From the NCBI RefSeq assembly GCF_000807255.1, contig NZ_CP009268.1:2758384-2822383 (forward strand): DNA of 64,000 nt. The letters are read 5' to 3'. The DNA comes from Clostridium pasteurianum DSM 525 = ATCC 6013. GTDB taxonomy: Bacteria > Bacillota > Clostridia > Clostridiales > Clostridiaceae. Under the pieces are notes generated by a model. The model was given only the letters and a program-made list of their open reading frames with translations, had not been told where the DNA came from and did no database searches. Within the stretch, counting starts at the first letter, position 1. The number at the start of each line of letters is the position of its first letter. Below, one piece after another: positions 42,960 to 53,064 of this stretch. The position numbers were made by a program, and so were the translations under genes.

Positions 42960-44354
42960 CTAATAATAGCACACAACAGGAGTACCTACATTAATATTAT
43001 TAAATATTGTCTCGGCCAAATTGTATGGTGAATTTACACAACCGTGAGAACCATCCGTCTTATATATCTGTCCACCAAATACACTTCTCCAAGTTGCATC
43101 ATGTATTCCAATTCCTCCATTAAAGGGCATCCAGAAACTAACAGGAGTACTGTAGTCTTCACCTTTTAAAGTAGCATTTCTTTCTTTATATTTCAATCTA
43201 TAAATACCCGGAGGTGTTGTATGATTAAGGCTTACGTTACCTGTAACAACATCTCCATTGGCCACCAGTGAACCATTTTTATAAAACCATAGATGCTGCT
43301 TTGTCATGTCTATTTCTACATAGGTATTTCCAATATCATTACTGTTATAAGATGTAGCGGTAGTAGTATATGACGGTTTTTTTGTTACTGTTTGTCCTCC
43401 TTTTATAGCTTCACTTAAATTTTGTACTTCTTTATTAATGTTAATTTGCCAACCGTAATCACCACCACTAACATTTATAGTATTCCCTGATGATGTATGA
43501 AAACTCCTTGTCTTTCCAACGGTATTATAAGTATTAGCAAAGGATTTTACATATTCTTTTACTTTTGACTCATCAAGTACAACATTAAAATTATTATCAA
43601 CTGTAAGCCACTTATTTATTGTTGAACCATCTAAAATTTCTGTATTATTTCCAAAATTATATGTTATTTTTGAAGATACATATTTATTAAGCATGTCCTT
43701 AGCTTTAATAACTTCTTGAGACTTTGAAGTATACTTAGGATTTGTATAACAATTAGAAGACTCTAAATCTATTGTTGATTCTTGATTAGATATGGCATCT
43801 TCTATACGTTTAAGTAAAACATTTTTATCTATTTTGTTACCTTTAATTTCATCTACAATTGTAAAAGAATTATTCACATATTTAAAACTTGGTTCTTTGG
43901 GTTCAATTATATTGCTATCCGCAAGGGCTGATAAATTATCTATCCTTTTTTCTAACATCCCTTTATCATATGAAATTTCTGCCGTCATGTTAGTATATTT
44001 TTTATTAAAAAATGATAAAGGCCATTTTAAAGGATTCTGTTCCTTTTTGATATTATTAAATTGTTCATCAGACTGGTATTTTAAATTAATATCACCTGCT
44101 TTAATTTGTTCATTCTTGCCACCTCGCTCTTTTATATTCAAAGAATATGTATTCAGCTGAGAAGTTATCTGTGATTTTATTTCTTCTACTGTTTTACCCG
44201 ATACATCAACACCATTAATCTTAGAACCAAAATATAGATGATTCATAAAATATATTGAAAACAAAAAATATACAGTAAATAAGGTACAAACACAAACTAT
44301 TATTCCTGCAGTAATCTTATTATATTTATTTACAAATTTATTCACAACTTCCAT
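42960..44354 (-). CDS. L,D-transpeptidase with VanW-type N-terminal domains
   Basis: A short cytoplasmic N-terminus and one membrane helix (residues ~14-35) are followed by two PG-binding_4/VanW-associated domains (KINGVDVSGKTVEEIKSQI near 42-60; ~180-290) and a C-terminal YkuD domain (~345-464). The catalytic motif is HDATWRSVFG plus SHGCVNSP with His, Gly and nucleophilic Cys all present. It would form 3-3 peptidoglycan cross-links outside the membrane. It is a single gene with an ATG at 44354. Confidence 0.9.
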   Translation of the reverse strand: MEVVNKFVNKYNKITAGIIVCVCTLFTVYFLFSIYFMNHLYFGSKINGVDVSGKTVEEIKSQITSQLNTYSLNIKERGGKNEQIKAGDINLKYQSDEQFNNIKKEQNPLKWPLSFFNKKYTNMTAEISYDKGMLEKRIDNLSALADSNIIEPKEPSFKYVNNSFTIVDEIKGNKIDKNVLLKRIEDAISNQESTIDLESSNCYTNPKYTSKSQEVIKAKDMLNKYVSSKITYNFGNNTEILDGSTINKWLTVDNNFNVVLDESKVKEYVKSFANTYNTVGKTRSFHTSSGNTINVSGGDYGWQININKEVQNLSEAIKGGQTVTKKPSYTTTATSYNSNDIGNTYVEIDMTKQHLWFYKNGSLVANGDVVTGNVSLNHTTPPGIYRLKYKERNATLKGEDYSTPVSFWMPFNGGIGIHDATWRSVFGGQIYKTDGSHGCVNSPYNLAETIFNNINVGTPVVCYY

Positions 44355-44751
44355 AGCATTCGCTCCTTATACATAACTATTAGATAAAATTATTTATATA
44401 ATATAATATTATATTCTATTATATTTAATTATATCATTGTTCACCATAATATTACATATTATTATAACAATATATTTTATAAAATATATAAATTATTTAT
44501 TAAATAAATCTTTATTGTTTTTTAACTCTAAATATTAAAGAAGTAGTTCTTAAATATTTTTTCAAAATTTATAAATAAATACAAAAATTACACTTATTAT
44601 AAAATATATAAATAATTTGAATAAAAAATGAAGAATGAATTTATAGAATGTGAAATATCACGAAAATAATCCCGAAAAATAAATTATCTATATTTCATAA
44701 TTAGTTAAAAAAATTAAATGATCTATTTATTTAATGTGTGAGAAAATAAAA
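44355..44751. other. Very AT-rich gene-free stretch
   Basis: About 400 bp of mostly A/T sequence lies between the transpeptidase gene and the tRNA-Glu terminator. I see no ORF, repeat family or clear promoter. Confidence 0.4.
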
Positions 44752-44788
44752 AATAAGCCAGCCTACAAAACCTGTAAACTGGCTTATT
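44752..44788 (-). terminator. Terminator of tRNA-Glu
   Basis: On the minus strand AATAAGCCAG and CTGGCTTATT enclose a 17-base loop and are followed by TTTTATTTT. Confidence 0.8.
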
Positions 44789-44796
44789 TCTTTATT

Positions 44797-44872
44797 TGGT
44801 AGCCCCAACGGGAATCGAACCCGTGATTCCGCCTTGAGAGGGCGACGTCTTAGCCGCTTGACCATGAGGCCA
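44797..44872 (-). tRNA. tRNA-Glu (CTC), CCA encoded
   Basis: On the minus strand the acceptor TGGCCTC pairs with GGGGCTA (two wobble pairs). The anticodon loop CTCTCAA gives CTC for GAG codons. The T arm contains GGTTCGATTCC and CCA is encoded. It stands alone, with a small palindrome (ACATGGGA/TCCCATGT) upstream at 44891-44911. Confidence 0.88.
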
Positions 44873-45270
44873 TATTTTTACATTTTTATAACATGGGACC
44901 TGATCCCATGTCACTAATTAATAAAACATTATTATCAAATATACTTCCGACGTGTCGCCACACTTAAAAGTCACACCCGCACTATAGCAGGTGGGTTTTT
45001 CTCAATTTGCTTCTATCTACTTCTATACTAAACGGAAGTTCCATATTCACAAATAATATTTTGAAAATCCCTTATTGATTATGTCGGTTGAACATATAAG
45101 CTTCACGGGCACATCAGAATTAACTACGTGTATTATTATAACATTTTTTATTTTAGTTTCAAATTTTCACTTGTTGAATTTATGTGATTTTTATAGTCTA
45201 AATAGGTACTATCTCCATTTTACTCCCTATATCTTTTATTTACTTAATAACGAACTACAAGATAATCTTA
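44873..45270. other. Gene-free region with hairpins, possible mobile-element remnant
   Basis: There is a palindrome at 44891-44911, a GTGTCGCCACAC segment near 44953 and a hairpin CACCCGC/GCAGGTG followed by TTTTT at about 44977-45001. ACTTCCG (44942-44948) recurs inverted as CGGAAGT near 45030. A plus-strand frame at 45075-45293 has no ribosome binding site and is not called. The composition and hairpins resemble the end of an insertion element, but no transposase fragment is recognisable. Confidence 0.3.
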
Positions 45271-45666
45271 CTAGAGCTTTAAATCATCTATAACCTTTTT
45301 TATATCCACTGATTTTTCTATATCATGGAATACAGCAACTATTTCGCTGGACTCCTCTTCCTCTTCATATTCATAGGTAATAAACTGAATAGCTATATTG
45401 AATTCATTCATACAATCTTCAAGTATATCTCCTACATTGTCTATAGCTATATCATTTAGATAAGGTTTAAAAAACTCATTATACCAAACTTCACTTTCTT
45501 TATCTTCCGTGCATTCATCATTAGCATAAGCTTCAGCTGCTTCTATTTCAGAAGAGTCAAAGTCATAATAAAATCTTAGAATATAAATATCTTCTATATA
45601 TTTTATTTCCTCTATATCATCTATTTGATTTTCCTTTAAAAATTTTACAATACTCTTTTTATCCAT
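45271..45666 (-). CDS. Acidic hypothetical protein, 131 aa
   Basis: GGAGG precedes ATG at 45666. The protein is strongly acidic (many Glu/Asp, including a YEYEEEEESSE run), soluble and predicted alpha/beta. No family is recognised. It is divergent from the arginase gene, sharing a ~150-bp intergenic region. Confidence 0.6.
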   Translation of the reverse strand: MDKKSIVKFLKENQIDDIEEIKYIEDIYILRFYYDFDSSEIEAAEAYANDECTEDKESEVWYNEFFKPYLNDIAIDNVGDILEDCMNEFNIAIQFITYEYEEEEESSEIVAVFHDIEKSVDIKKVIDDLKL

Positions 45667-45819
45667 AATAAAAAACCTCCAAAAATTTTTAATATTTATC
45701 AGCTTTTTTGGTTAAATCTAATATTAAAAGTTTATCTTGTAATATAATATCACATAAATATCTAAATTATTATCACTGCTTAAAATTTTTTAAAAATATA
45801 CTTACAGGAGGTGTTACGT

Positions 45820-46719
45820 ATGATTGTAAATATGATAGGTGTACCATTATTTTATGGTTCTGATAAAAAAGGTGTAGATTGTGCTCCAAACAAATTAAGA
45901 GAAAATAATATAATAGATGTAATTCATAATGATAATCATGAAATATATGATTGTGGAAATATTTTTGTTCCTAAAGTAGATGAAAACACTAAATTCTCTT
46001 ATAATAGCAGAATGAAATATTTAAAACCTATTATAGATGTAAATACAAATCTTGCTCATGAAGTATACAGCTCTTTTACTTCTGGAAGCTTTCCTTTTAT
46101 AATTGGAGGAGATCATTCTTTAGGACTTGGAAGCATTTCTGGTGCTAGTAAATACTACAAAAATCTTGCAGTAATATGGGTGGATGCTCATGGAGATATA
46201 AACACTGATGAGACTTCCATTTCTGGTAATGTACATGGAATGCCTTTAGCCGCTGCCATGGGAATAGGTCCACAATCTCTAACAGATTTATACTTTAAAG
46301 GTATAAAGGTAAAATATAAAAATGTATTTATAGTTGGAGCACGATCACTGGATTCAGGAGAATTTAGCCTAGTTCAAGAAAAGGGCTTAAATGTATATTC
46401 TATGGAAAATATAAAAAATATGGGTATAGAATCTATTCTGAAAGAAATTCATCACAAACTTATGGAAAATGGAATAGAGGCAGTACATTTAAGTTTTGAC
46501 ATAGATTGTCTTGATCCATCTATAGTTCCTGGCACTGGAACTCCAGTTACAGATGGTATGTCTGTAGAAGATGCAAAATTTTTGCTAAAATACCTCATGA
46601 ATACGAAGCTTATAAAATCTATGGATATGGTTGAACTAAACACTTTATTAGACAGAAATGATTCTACGACTAAATTAGTTATTGATTTGGTTGATTGGAC
46701 TTTCAAATATATAAATTAA
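45820..46719 (+). CDS. Arginase / agmatinase-family ureohydrolase
   Basis: AGGAGG selects ATG at 45820 (299 residues). All binuclear manganese motifs are present: GGDHSLGLGS, WVDAHGDINT and SFDIDCLDPS, with the NVHGMPLAAAMG substrate loop typical of arginases. The N-terminal GVPLFYGSDKKGVDCAPNKLR also matches arginase rather than agmatinase. It would hydrolyse arginine to ornithine and urea. It is followed by a CTCACAAT-family hairpin. Confidence 0.9.
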   Translation: MIVNMIGVPLFYGSDKKGVDCAPNKLRENNIIDVIHNDNHEIYDCGNIFVPKVDENTKFSYNSRMKYLKPIIDVNTNLAHEVYSSFTSGSFPFIIGGDHSLGLGSISGASKYYKNLAVIWVDAHGDINTDETSISGNVHGMPLAAAMGIGPQSLTDLYFKGIKVKYKNVFIVGARSLDSGEFSLVQEKGLNVYSMENIKNMGIESILKEIHHKLMENGIEAVHLSFDIDCLDPSIVPGTGTPVTDGMSVEDAKFLLKYLMNTKLIKSMDMVELNTLLDRNDSTTKLVIDLVDWTFKYIN

Positions 46720-46722
46720 AAA

Positions 46723-46760
46723 GCCGTCTCACAATGTATATATATGCATTGTGAGACGGC
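46723..46760. terminator. CTCACAAT-family terminator hairpin
   Basis: GCCGTCTCACAATG and its perfect complement enclose TATATATATG. It lies just past the arginase stop. The core is nearly identical to 20639-20676. Confidence 0.75.
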
Positions 46761-46832
46761 CTCTTCATATAAATATTATATGCTCTTCAAAATCAATTTT
46801 CAAAATATATATTATCAATTAACAATAACTTT

Positions 46833-49133
46833 TTATACATCAGATAAAAGAGATGATAACTTTTTATTATAAAAAATATATTCTAGATGCAGAGCTCTTG
46901 TAAGTACAACATATAATATCTTTTTATCAAATTCACTGTCATTGTAATTTCCTTCATCACAATTATATATAACACTACAATCAAATTCTAATCCCTTAGT
47001 CATATAAGATGGAATAATTATCTTTTCTAAATTTACATTCTTATCCGTATCCTTTATTATATTCCAATTATAATTGCTGTATTTTTTCAAAAATCCTTTT
47101 ATCTTTTTGCATTCTTCATAGGTTTTTCCTATTACAGCCACATTGCTTTTACCAATTTTTTCACAATGATTTACTATTTCATCTAAATTACAAGCAAAAT
47201 CCTTGTTATTTTGGAATTCTTTGATTTCAGGTTTAGCTCCATGTCTTAGCACAGGTTTTGCAGGTTTAAGACTATTTTTCTGCTTAATTAATACTTTATT
47301 GGCAAAATCTATAATTTCTACTGTAGAACGATAACTTTGAGTTAACTGCACATAGTTCCCTTCATTGTTAAATACTTCTTTAATAAACTTTTCCCAATCA
47401 TTTACACCTTTGTAATAATAAATTCCCTGACCAATATCCCCTACTATAGTATAGGAATTATTTTTTGCCATATCTTTAATTATATAGTATTGAAAAGGAC
47501 TATAATCCTGTGCTTCATCTATAACAATATGTTTAAATCTAAATTTTTCTTCCACACCCTCAATTCTAAATTTCAAATAAATCATAGAGGATAAATCATC
47601 ACTATCCACGATACCCTTCTCTAGACTATGATTTAATTCATCTTTTATATATTGTGACAATTCCTTTGATATATTGTTTTTAACCACATTATCAAATATA
47701 TTTTCATCATTAAAAAGTTTATAAATAAGTTCTTTTGTATCTTTATGCTTCCAGTTTTCAAAGTACTCTTCTATATTATGTTTTGCTGATTTTAATATAT
47801 ATTTTTTACTGGTATCTCTTTCGTCATAAAGTTCTATTATTTTTTTTCTTCTTTCAGGACCATCTTCCATAAGCTTTTTTATTCTAGCTATATTATATTC
47901 ATATTTAAATACCACTTTTTCCATTATTTCTAAAATTCTATCATTAAATTTAATCATAAAATATCTTTTTATCTCATCTTTTCTCTTATCTATAGGTAGA
48001 TGTTTCATATCTTTTATAAAAAGTCTTTTTATATCTTCAGAGTAAAACAGAACATATTTATCCACTTTTATATCTTCAATTTCTGAGTCCTTAGTTTCTA
48101 TATAGGATATATAATCATCCATAATAGATTTATACAAAATTGAACCTTTAAGGCTGCTGCTTTCCAGCATAAGCTTATTATTTTTATCTTCTTCCTCTAA
48201 TAAGCCAGTCAGCTTTTTATCTTTTGTAAGTATCTTGCCCTTTAACTGAAGAATTTCTACAGCCTGTTCTTCAAAGGTTTTTTGTCTTACTTTATCAATA
48301 CCAAGACTTGGCAGTACCATTGATATATAATCTAAAAATAATTTATTAGGTGCAATAACTAAAATATTGTTTCCTGATATAGTTTTACTATATTTATATA
48401 AAAGATATGCAAGCCTATGTAGTGCAATGGTGGTTTTTCCAGAACCTGCTGAGCCTTGAACTATAAGAGGAGAGTTTTTACTAGCTCTTATAATATCATT
48501 TTGCTCTTTTTGTATAGTAGCTACTACATCTTTAAGTTTACTGCTTACACTTTCTTCAAGATTTATCTTTAAGAACTCGTCTACTAAAACATTATCCTCA
48601 CCTTTTGATTTTAATATAATTTCATTTATACCTTCATCAAATGCGTCTTTAAGTTTTGAATCTCTAATTAAAAATTTTCTCTTTAAATTTAAGGTTCCAT
48701 CTACAAAACCATCTGGTATTTCATAAGAAGTTTCCCCCTGAGTTCCACTATAATACAAATCTGCTATGGGAGACCTCCAGTCAATTACAATTTCATCACC
48801 TGTCTTACTATCTCCAAGCCCAAATTTACCTATATAATAGCTTTCATTATCTCTGTATTTCTCTCTGAAATCTATTCGTGCAAAATAGGGCTGATCTTTT
48901 GCCTCTGTGTATTTCTCTAAGTTTTTATGAGTTATATTATATAGCTTTTGAGTTGTTTCCAGTTCTTCGTTGTATCTGCCTTTAGCTTGTTTTCTAAGTT
49001 CACTTATTTTATTTTGAAGATCCAGGTCATTTTTATTTATTATATTTATTTCATTGTCTATCCATTTTTTTGTAGAATTCAATCTATCTTTTTCAAATTC
49101 AAATTCCTTTTTATCTATAGTCAATACTATCAC
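46833..49133 (-). CDS. helD: UvrD/Rep-type helicase HelD (RNA polymerase recycling)
   Basis: The 766-residue protein begins with a ~60-residue coiled-coil arm, as in Gram-positive HelD. It has Walker A GSAGSGKTTIAL (~230), HIVIDEAQDYSPFQ motif II (~560), TQSYRST motif IV-like and VLTRAL near the C-terminus, flanking a large Lys/Glu-rich insertion. HelD removes stalled RNA polymerase from DNA using ATP. The start may be GTG at 49133 or, better spaced from GAGGTGAT, TTG at 49124. Confidence 0.85.
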   Translation of the reverse strand: MIVLTIDKKEFEFEKDRLNSTKKWIDNEINIINKNDLDLQNKISELRKQAKGRYNEELETTQKLYNITHKNLEKYTEAKDQPYFARIDFREKYRDNESYYIGKFGLGDSKTGDEIVIDWRSPIADLYYSGTQGETSYEIPDGFVDGTLNLKRKFLIRDSKLKDAFDEGINEIILKSKGEDNVLVDEFLKINLEESVSSKLKDVVATIQKEQNDIIRASKNSPLIVQGSAGSGKTTIALHRLAYLLYKYSKTISGNNILVIAPNKLFLDYISMVLPSLGIDKVRQKTFEEQAVEILQLKGKILTKDKKLTGLLEEEDKNNKLMLESSSLKGSILYKSIMDDYISYIETKDSEIEDIKVDKYVLFYSEDIKRLFIKDMKHLPIDKRKDEIKRYFMIKFNDRILEIMEKVVFKYEYNIARIKKLMEDGPERRKKIIELYDERDTSKKYILKSAKHNIEEYFENWKHKDTKELIYKLFNDENIFDNVVKNNISKELSQYIKDELNHSLEKGIVDSDDLSSMIYLKFRIEGVEEKFRFKHIVIDEAQDYSPFQYYIIKDMAKNNSYTIVGDIGQGIYYYKGVNDWEKFIKEVFNNEGNYVQLTQSYRSTVEIIDFANKVLIKQKNSLKPAKPVLRHGAKPEIKEFQNNKDFACNLDEIVNHCEKIGKSNVAVIGKTYEECKKIKGFLKKYSNYNWNIIKDTDKNVNLEKIIIPSYMTKGLEFDCSVIYNCDEGNYNDSEFDKKILYVVLTRALHLEYIFYNKKLSSLLSDV

Positions 49134-49324
49134 CTCACTATAATATATCTATGAAACAATACTTTAATATAATTTATACTTACATAAAAACATACAAATA
49201 TGAAGTTCTGTAGTCATTGGATAAAATTATATATCTAGTACTTAATTTAATCAATAGAACTATTTTAACTTTTTACTGCATATAAATTTATTATGACTGC
49301 ATTATTCAAGGAGGTAGTTCTATT

Positions 49325-50170
49325 ATGAAAATCCTGATTACAGGAGCTGAAAATTCTTTAGCAAAATATATCAAAAATAGGTTTAAAAATACTAAAGATA
49401 TAGAAATAGATAGCTTTAATCGTGATGAATTAGACATATCTGATAAAAATTCAACTTACAAAAAAATAACTGACAGCAATCCTGATCTCTTAATTCATCT
49501 TGATTCCATGAACAATATTGATATTTGTGAAGGCGATGAATCTCTAGCCTACACTATAAATACCATAGGCACCTTAAATGCTGCCTATCCTTGCAGCATA
49601 CTAAATATTCCTATAATTTATTTATCTACTTCCTACGTTTATGATGGAGATAAAGATTCCCCTTACTTTGAAACAGATAAGTGCCATCCGGTAAATATAT
49701 ATGGTAAAACAAAACTCGCTGGAGAAAAACTTATTAGAACTCTCTGCAAAAAATATTTCATTATAAGAACCGGATGGATATTCGGAGAAGAAAATTGCTT
49801 TGTACAAAAGGTACTGAATAATAGTAATGTGTCTATGTTCGTATGCAGTACAGAAATGGGAAACCCCACATACGTAGAGGACTTATGCAGGGTAATTGAA
49901 AAAATGCTTCACTCCGATTTATACGGAATATATAACTGCGGCAATCCATTAAGTACAACTAAATCAGCTTGGGTAAAAAAAATTTTCAACTATGCTGGTA
50001 TAGAAAGAAGTATACTAGAAATACCTGAGAACTTTTTAAGAAATACTGCTACTAGGCCTAAAAATTCTTCTTTAAACATATCTCTCATTAAAAATTGTTT
50101 TGACCTAGAGCTTCCAAGCTGGGAAAATAGACTTTCAGAATATATAGAAAACAAACTTAAAAGCCAGTAA
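49325..50170 (+). CDS. RmlD-like NAD-dependent sugar-nucleotide reductase
   Basis: AAGGAGG precedes ATG at 49325. The short-chain dehydrogenase fold shows an N-terminal ILITGAENSLAKYI (modified GxxGxxG), STSYVYDGDK and the catalytic YGKTKLAGE (YxxxK). This matches the dTDP-4-dehydrorhamnose reductase family (RmlD), but the GxxGxxG is degenerate (GAENSLAK) and no other rml genes are nearby, so the substrate is uncertain. Monocistronic and convergent with birA. Confidence 0.8.
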   Translation: MKILITGAENSLAKYIKNRFKNTKDIEIDSFNRDELDISDKNSTYKKITDSNPDLLIHLDSMNNIDICEGDESLAYTINTIGTLNAAYPCSILNIPIIYLSTSYVYDGDKDSPYFETDKCHPVNIYGKTKLAGEKLIRTLCKKYFIIRTGWIFGEENCFVQKVLNNSNVSMFVCSTEMGNPTYVEDLCRVIEKMLHSDLYGIYNCGNPLSTTKSAWVKKIFNYAGIERSILEIPENFLRNTATRPKNSSLNISLIKNCFDLELPSWENRLSEYIENKLKSQ

Positions 50171-50180
50171 TTACTGGCTT

Positions 50181-51167
50181 TTAGACATAACTTTTTAAAC
50201 CCCTTATAGATATTTCTCCAGATATTAAATTTTCTACCTGACCAGTTTCATACTCTACCACTAATTCTCCATTTTTATTTATATCAATCACATGAGCTTT
50301 TATGGATTCATCTTTTCTAATAACTCTCACTTCATTTCCTATTAAAATGGAATTTTCTCTACAAATCTTCATAGCTTCTTCTATATTATCCTCTTCTATA
50401 AAATCCTTATATAAAGGTTCAAAATTATTCAATATTTTTCCTACTACTTTTTTTCGGCTTATTTTTTTATCTATCTCTATTTTTATAGAAGTAGCGGTTT
50501 CTCTAATTTCTTCTGAAAAATCATCTTCATCAAGATTTGCATTGATACCTATACCTATAACTATAAAATTCACTTTTGTCAATTCTGCATTCATTTCAGT
50601 AAGTATACCACAAATTTTCTTTCTATTTAAAAGTATATCATTAGGCCATTTTATAAAAGTTTCTATTTTCATTTCTCTAAATGCCTTATTTATAGCTGCT
50701 GCGGCTATTTGTGTTACTAGAGATACCTTAAGTGGATTTATATCAGGCTTTAAAATTATTGACATCCATATTCCTTTTTCCCTTGGAGATATAAAATTTC
50801 TTCCTAATCTTCCTTTTCCCCTGGTCTGTTCTTCTGCTATTATTACAACCCCATCTTCTTCTAATTCTAGCGCTATATCTTTAGCTTTGGAATTAGTAGA
50901 ATCGATACTATTTAAATGTATTATTTTTCTTCCTATAAATTCAGTATGCAACTCCTCTTGAATTTCTTCATAAGTCAGTAAATCTGGACATTTTATTAAT
51001 TTATAACCTCTTTTTGATACTGATTCAATTTCATATCCTTCTAATTTTAATTGATTTATGTATTTCCATATAGAAGTACGACTAACCCCAAATCTTTCAC
51101 TAATTTCCTGCCCTGATATAAATCCCTCTGTATTTTCTTTTAAAAGCCTTAATATTTCATCCTTCAA
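50181..51167 (-). CDS. birA: Bifunctional biotin ligase / biotin repressor
   Basis: A winged HTH (residues ~1-60, SGQEISERFGVSRTSIWKYINQL) is followed by the ligase domain with IIAEEQTRGKGRLGRNF (biotinyl-AMP loop), KWPNDILLNRKKICGIL and a C-terminal SH3-like domain. TTG at 51167 follows GGGGAGGAT. The enzyme biotinylates carboxylases and represses biotin genes. No biotin gene is adjacent. Confidence 0.93.
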   Translation of the reverse strand: MKDEILRLLKENTEGFISGQEISERFGVSRTSIWKYINQLKLEGYEIESVSKRGYKLIKCPDLLTYEEIQEELHTEFIGRKIIHLNSIDSTNSKAKDIALELEEDGVVIIAEEQTRGKGRLGRNFISPREKGIWMSIILKPDINPLKVSLVTQIAAAAINKAFREMKIETFIKWPNDILLNRKKICGILTEMNAELTKVNFIVIGIGINANLDEDDFSEEIRETATSIKIEIDKKISRKKVVGKILNNFEPLYKDFIEEDNIEEAMKICRENSILIGNEVRVIRKDESIKAHVIDINKNGELVVEYETGQVENLISGEISIRGLKSYV

Positions 51168-51402
51168 AATTTTATCCTCCCCATTTTTCTTAAGTATCTT
51201 ATATATTTTACATGTAAATATAATAATTCCTACTAATAAAATTCATTACCCTATTTGCTAATTTTTAATCAAAATATCTTTTTATTTTAATTATATGACA
51301 GAATAACTTTATCAATTATATATTTATTATAAATTTTATCATTTAATATTTCCATATAAAATAAATATAAAAATAATATGTTTAAAATTCATTACTTTTA
51401 AT

Positions 51403-51900
51403 TTAACAGTTTAAAAACCATAGTGCAAAATTTAAAACTGCTGCAAAAGAATTACATATTATATAGGGTATCATAAGAAATCCTGACAATCTATCCTGTC
51501 TAAAAAAATGAAAAGTAGTTAATAATATAAATATGATGAGTACTAATAATTCAACGAATGCAAGTCCATATAATCTAAATCTGAAGAATAGTATAGGCCA
51601 TAAAAAATTTAGAAAAAGTTGAAAACTATACAGCTTTAAAGTTCCATTTTCATATCTATCTTGTTTCTTCCATTCCCATATTCTATAAGCCGCTAATCCA
51701 ATTAGTAAATATAAAATAGGCCACACTATTATAAAAATATAGCTTGTAGGCGCTATTACAGGCTTTTCTAAAGCTTCATATATTTTAGAATCTGCATTTC
51801 CTACATATACACTTAATATTCCTATTCCCTCTGCAATAATAATACTGAGAAATGCCTTCAAAATTTCAATTTTATCATTAACCTTCAATATATTAACCAT
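51403..51900 (-). CDS. TspO/MBR-family membrane protein
   Basis: The 165-residue protein has five membrane helices with the TspO signature: KPVIAPTSYIFIIVWPILYLLIGLA split over helices 1-2, FFLNFLWPILFFRFRLYGLA-like region in helix 3 (LFLNFLWPILFF) and the late ALWFLN. These bind porphyrins or related tetrapyrroles. The usual PxW..VW motif is PTSYIFIIVW here. AAGGAGG precedes ATG at 51900. Single gene. Confidence 0.88.
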   Translation of the reverse strand: MVNILKVNDKIEILKAFLSIIIAEGIGILSVYVGNADSKIYEALEKPVIAPTSYIFIIVWPILYLLIGLAAYRIWEWKKQDRYENGTLKLYSFQLFLNFLWPILFFRFRLYGLAFVELLVLIIFILLTTFHFFRQDRLSGFLMIPYIICNSFAAVLNFALWFLNC

Positions 51901-52177
51901 AATAATGACCTCCTTGTATAATTATATATTTTAATATTCATTAACTGCTGAATAATATATTATAGTTTGAAGGAGCCTTCATTATGATTAATAATATATA
52001 GAAAAATAATTTTAAATAAAAATGCATCATAACTCAGATTGCGTTATGATACATTTAATCACTACTAATACTTTTTTATTTTTGAAATAATTCTTTGTAT
52101 ACTTTTTTAGGATAAATAATATTTTTTAATATAAATACCACTTTTATATTTGTGTATAAAAAATACTCTATATAGAG

Positions 52178-52738
52178 CTATTCATATCCATTAACAACAA
52201 CTTCTAATTTCCCTGTTTCTGGATCTATCACTAAACCATGTACCACTATGTCTTTAGGTATTAGTGGATGACTTTTTATTAATTCCACACTCTCTTTAAT
52301 AGATTCTTCTACTGAATCAAAACCATGTAGCCATTTTTTTATATCAATTCCTGCATTACATAGAGTTTCTATAACCTCTTTAGAGATACCTCTTTGCACT
52401 ATTTTTTCTAAAACTTCGTCTCCATTTAAGTTACTCATACCACAACCATGATGTCCAATTACTAACACTTCATCCGCTTTAAATTCATAAACAGCTACTA
52501 TAATACTTCTTATTATACTTCCAAAGGGATGCATTATAGAAGCACCAGCATTCTTAATGAACTTAGCATCACCATTTTTAAGATTTAATGCCTTTGGAAG
52601 AAGTTCTGTTAATCTAGTATCCATACATGATAAAATTACTAACTTCTTATTTGGATTTTTAGATGTTATGTACTTAACATACTCTTTATTTTCTACGAAA
52701 AGTTTATTATAATCTAGTATTTCCTGTAACTTACTCAT
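52178..52738 (-). CDS. Beta-class carbonic anhydrase
   Basis: The 186-residue protein has the zinc ligands and catalytic residues of the short beta-CA type: SCMDTRL (Cys, Asp-Arg dyad) near residue 38 and VIGHHGCGM (His, Cys) near 93-101. It hydrates CO2 in the cytoplasm. AGGAGG precedes ATG at 52738. A short AT-rich leader and no neighbour of related function. Confidence 0.9.
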   Translation of the reverse strand: MSKLQEILDYNKLFVENKEYVKYITSKNPNKKLVILSCMDTRLTELLPKALNLKNGDAKFIKNAGASIMHPFGSIIRSIIVAVYEFKADEVLVIGHHGCGMSNLNGDEVLEKIVQRGISKEVIETLCNAGIDIKKWLHGFDSVEESIKESVELIKSHPLIPKDIVVHGLVIDPETGKLEVVVNGYE

Positions 52739-52850
52739 TATATCCTCCTAAAGTTTTATATTATTTAATTTATTATAGCATAATAGCTAAATATAATGTC
52801 AAATGGAAGTTCTGCATTTTATTCTCAACTTCTGCAAGTTATTCTAAGAA

Positions 52851-52890
52851 ACAAGGAGATAACTAGAGCTCATCTCCTTGTGAAAGACTT
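52851..52890 (-). terminator. Terminator of the Cys/Met operon
   Basis: ACAAGGAGAT (52851-52860) pairs with ATCTCCTTGT (52872-52881). It lies past the operon stop on the minus strand, about 175 bp after the last gene. Confidence 0.6.
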
Positions 52891-53064
52891 TTTTATACAA
52901 TAATAACTCTTAACAAATTATTATAATGACTTTTTACCAGTCTATAAAATTCATTTTTACGACATATGTGAATATTTAAACTAAATAAATTCAAAATTCT
53001 CTATGATAAAAGGAAAATCATCACACTGAATATTTTATACAGCATAATGATTCTATTTTATATA

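Noticed and set aside
45075-45293. Plus-strand ORF of 72 residues
   Set aside because: No ribosome binding site, overlaps the 3' end of the real gene at 45271 and a hairpin-rich stretch.
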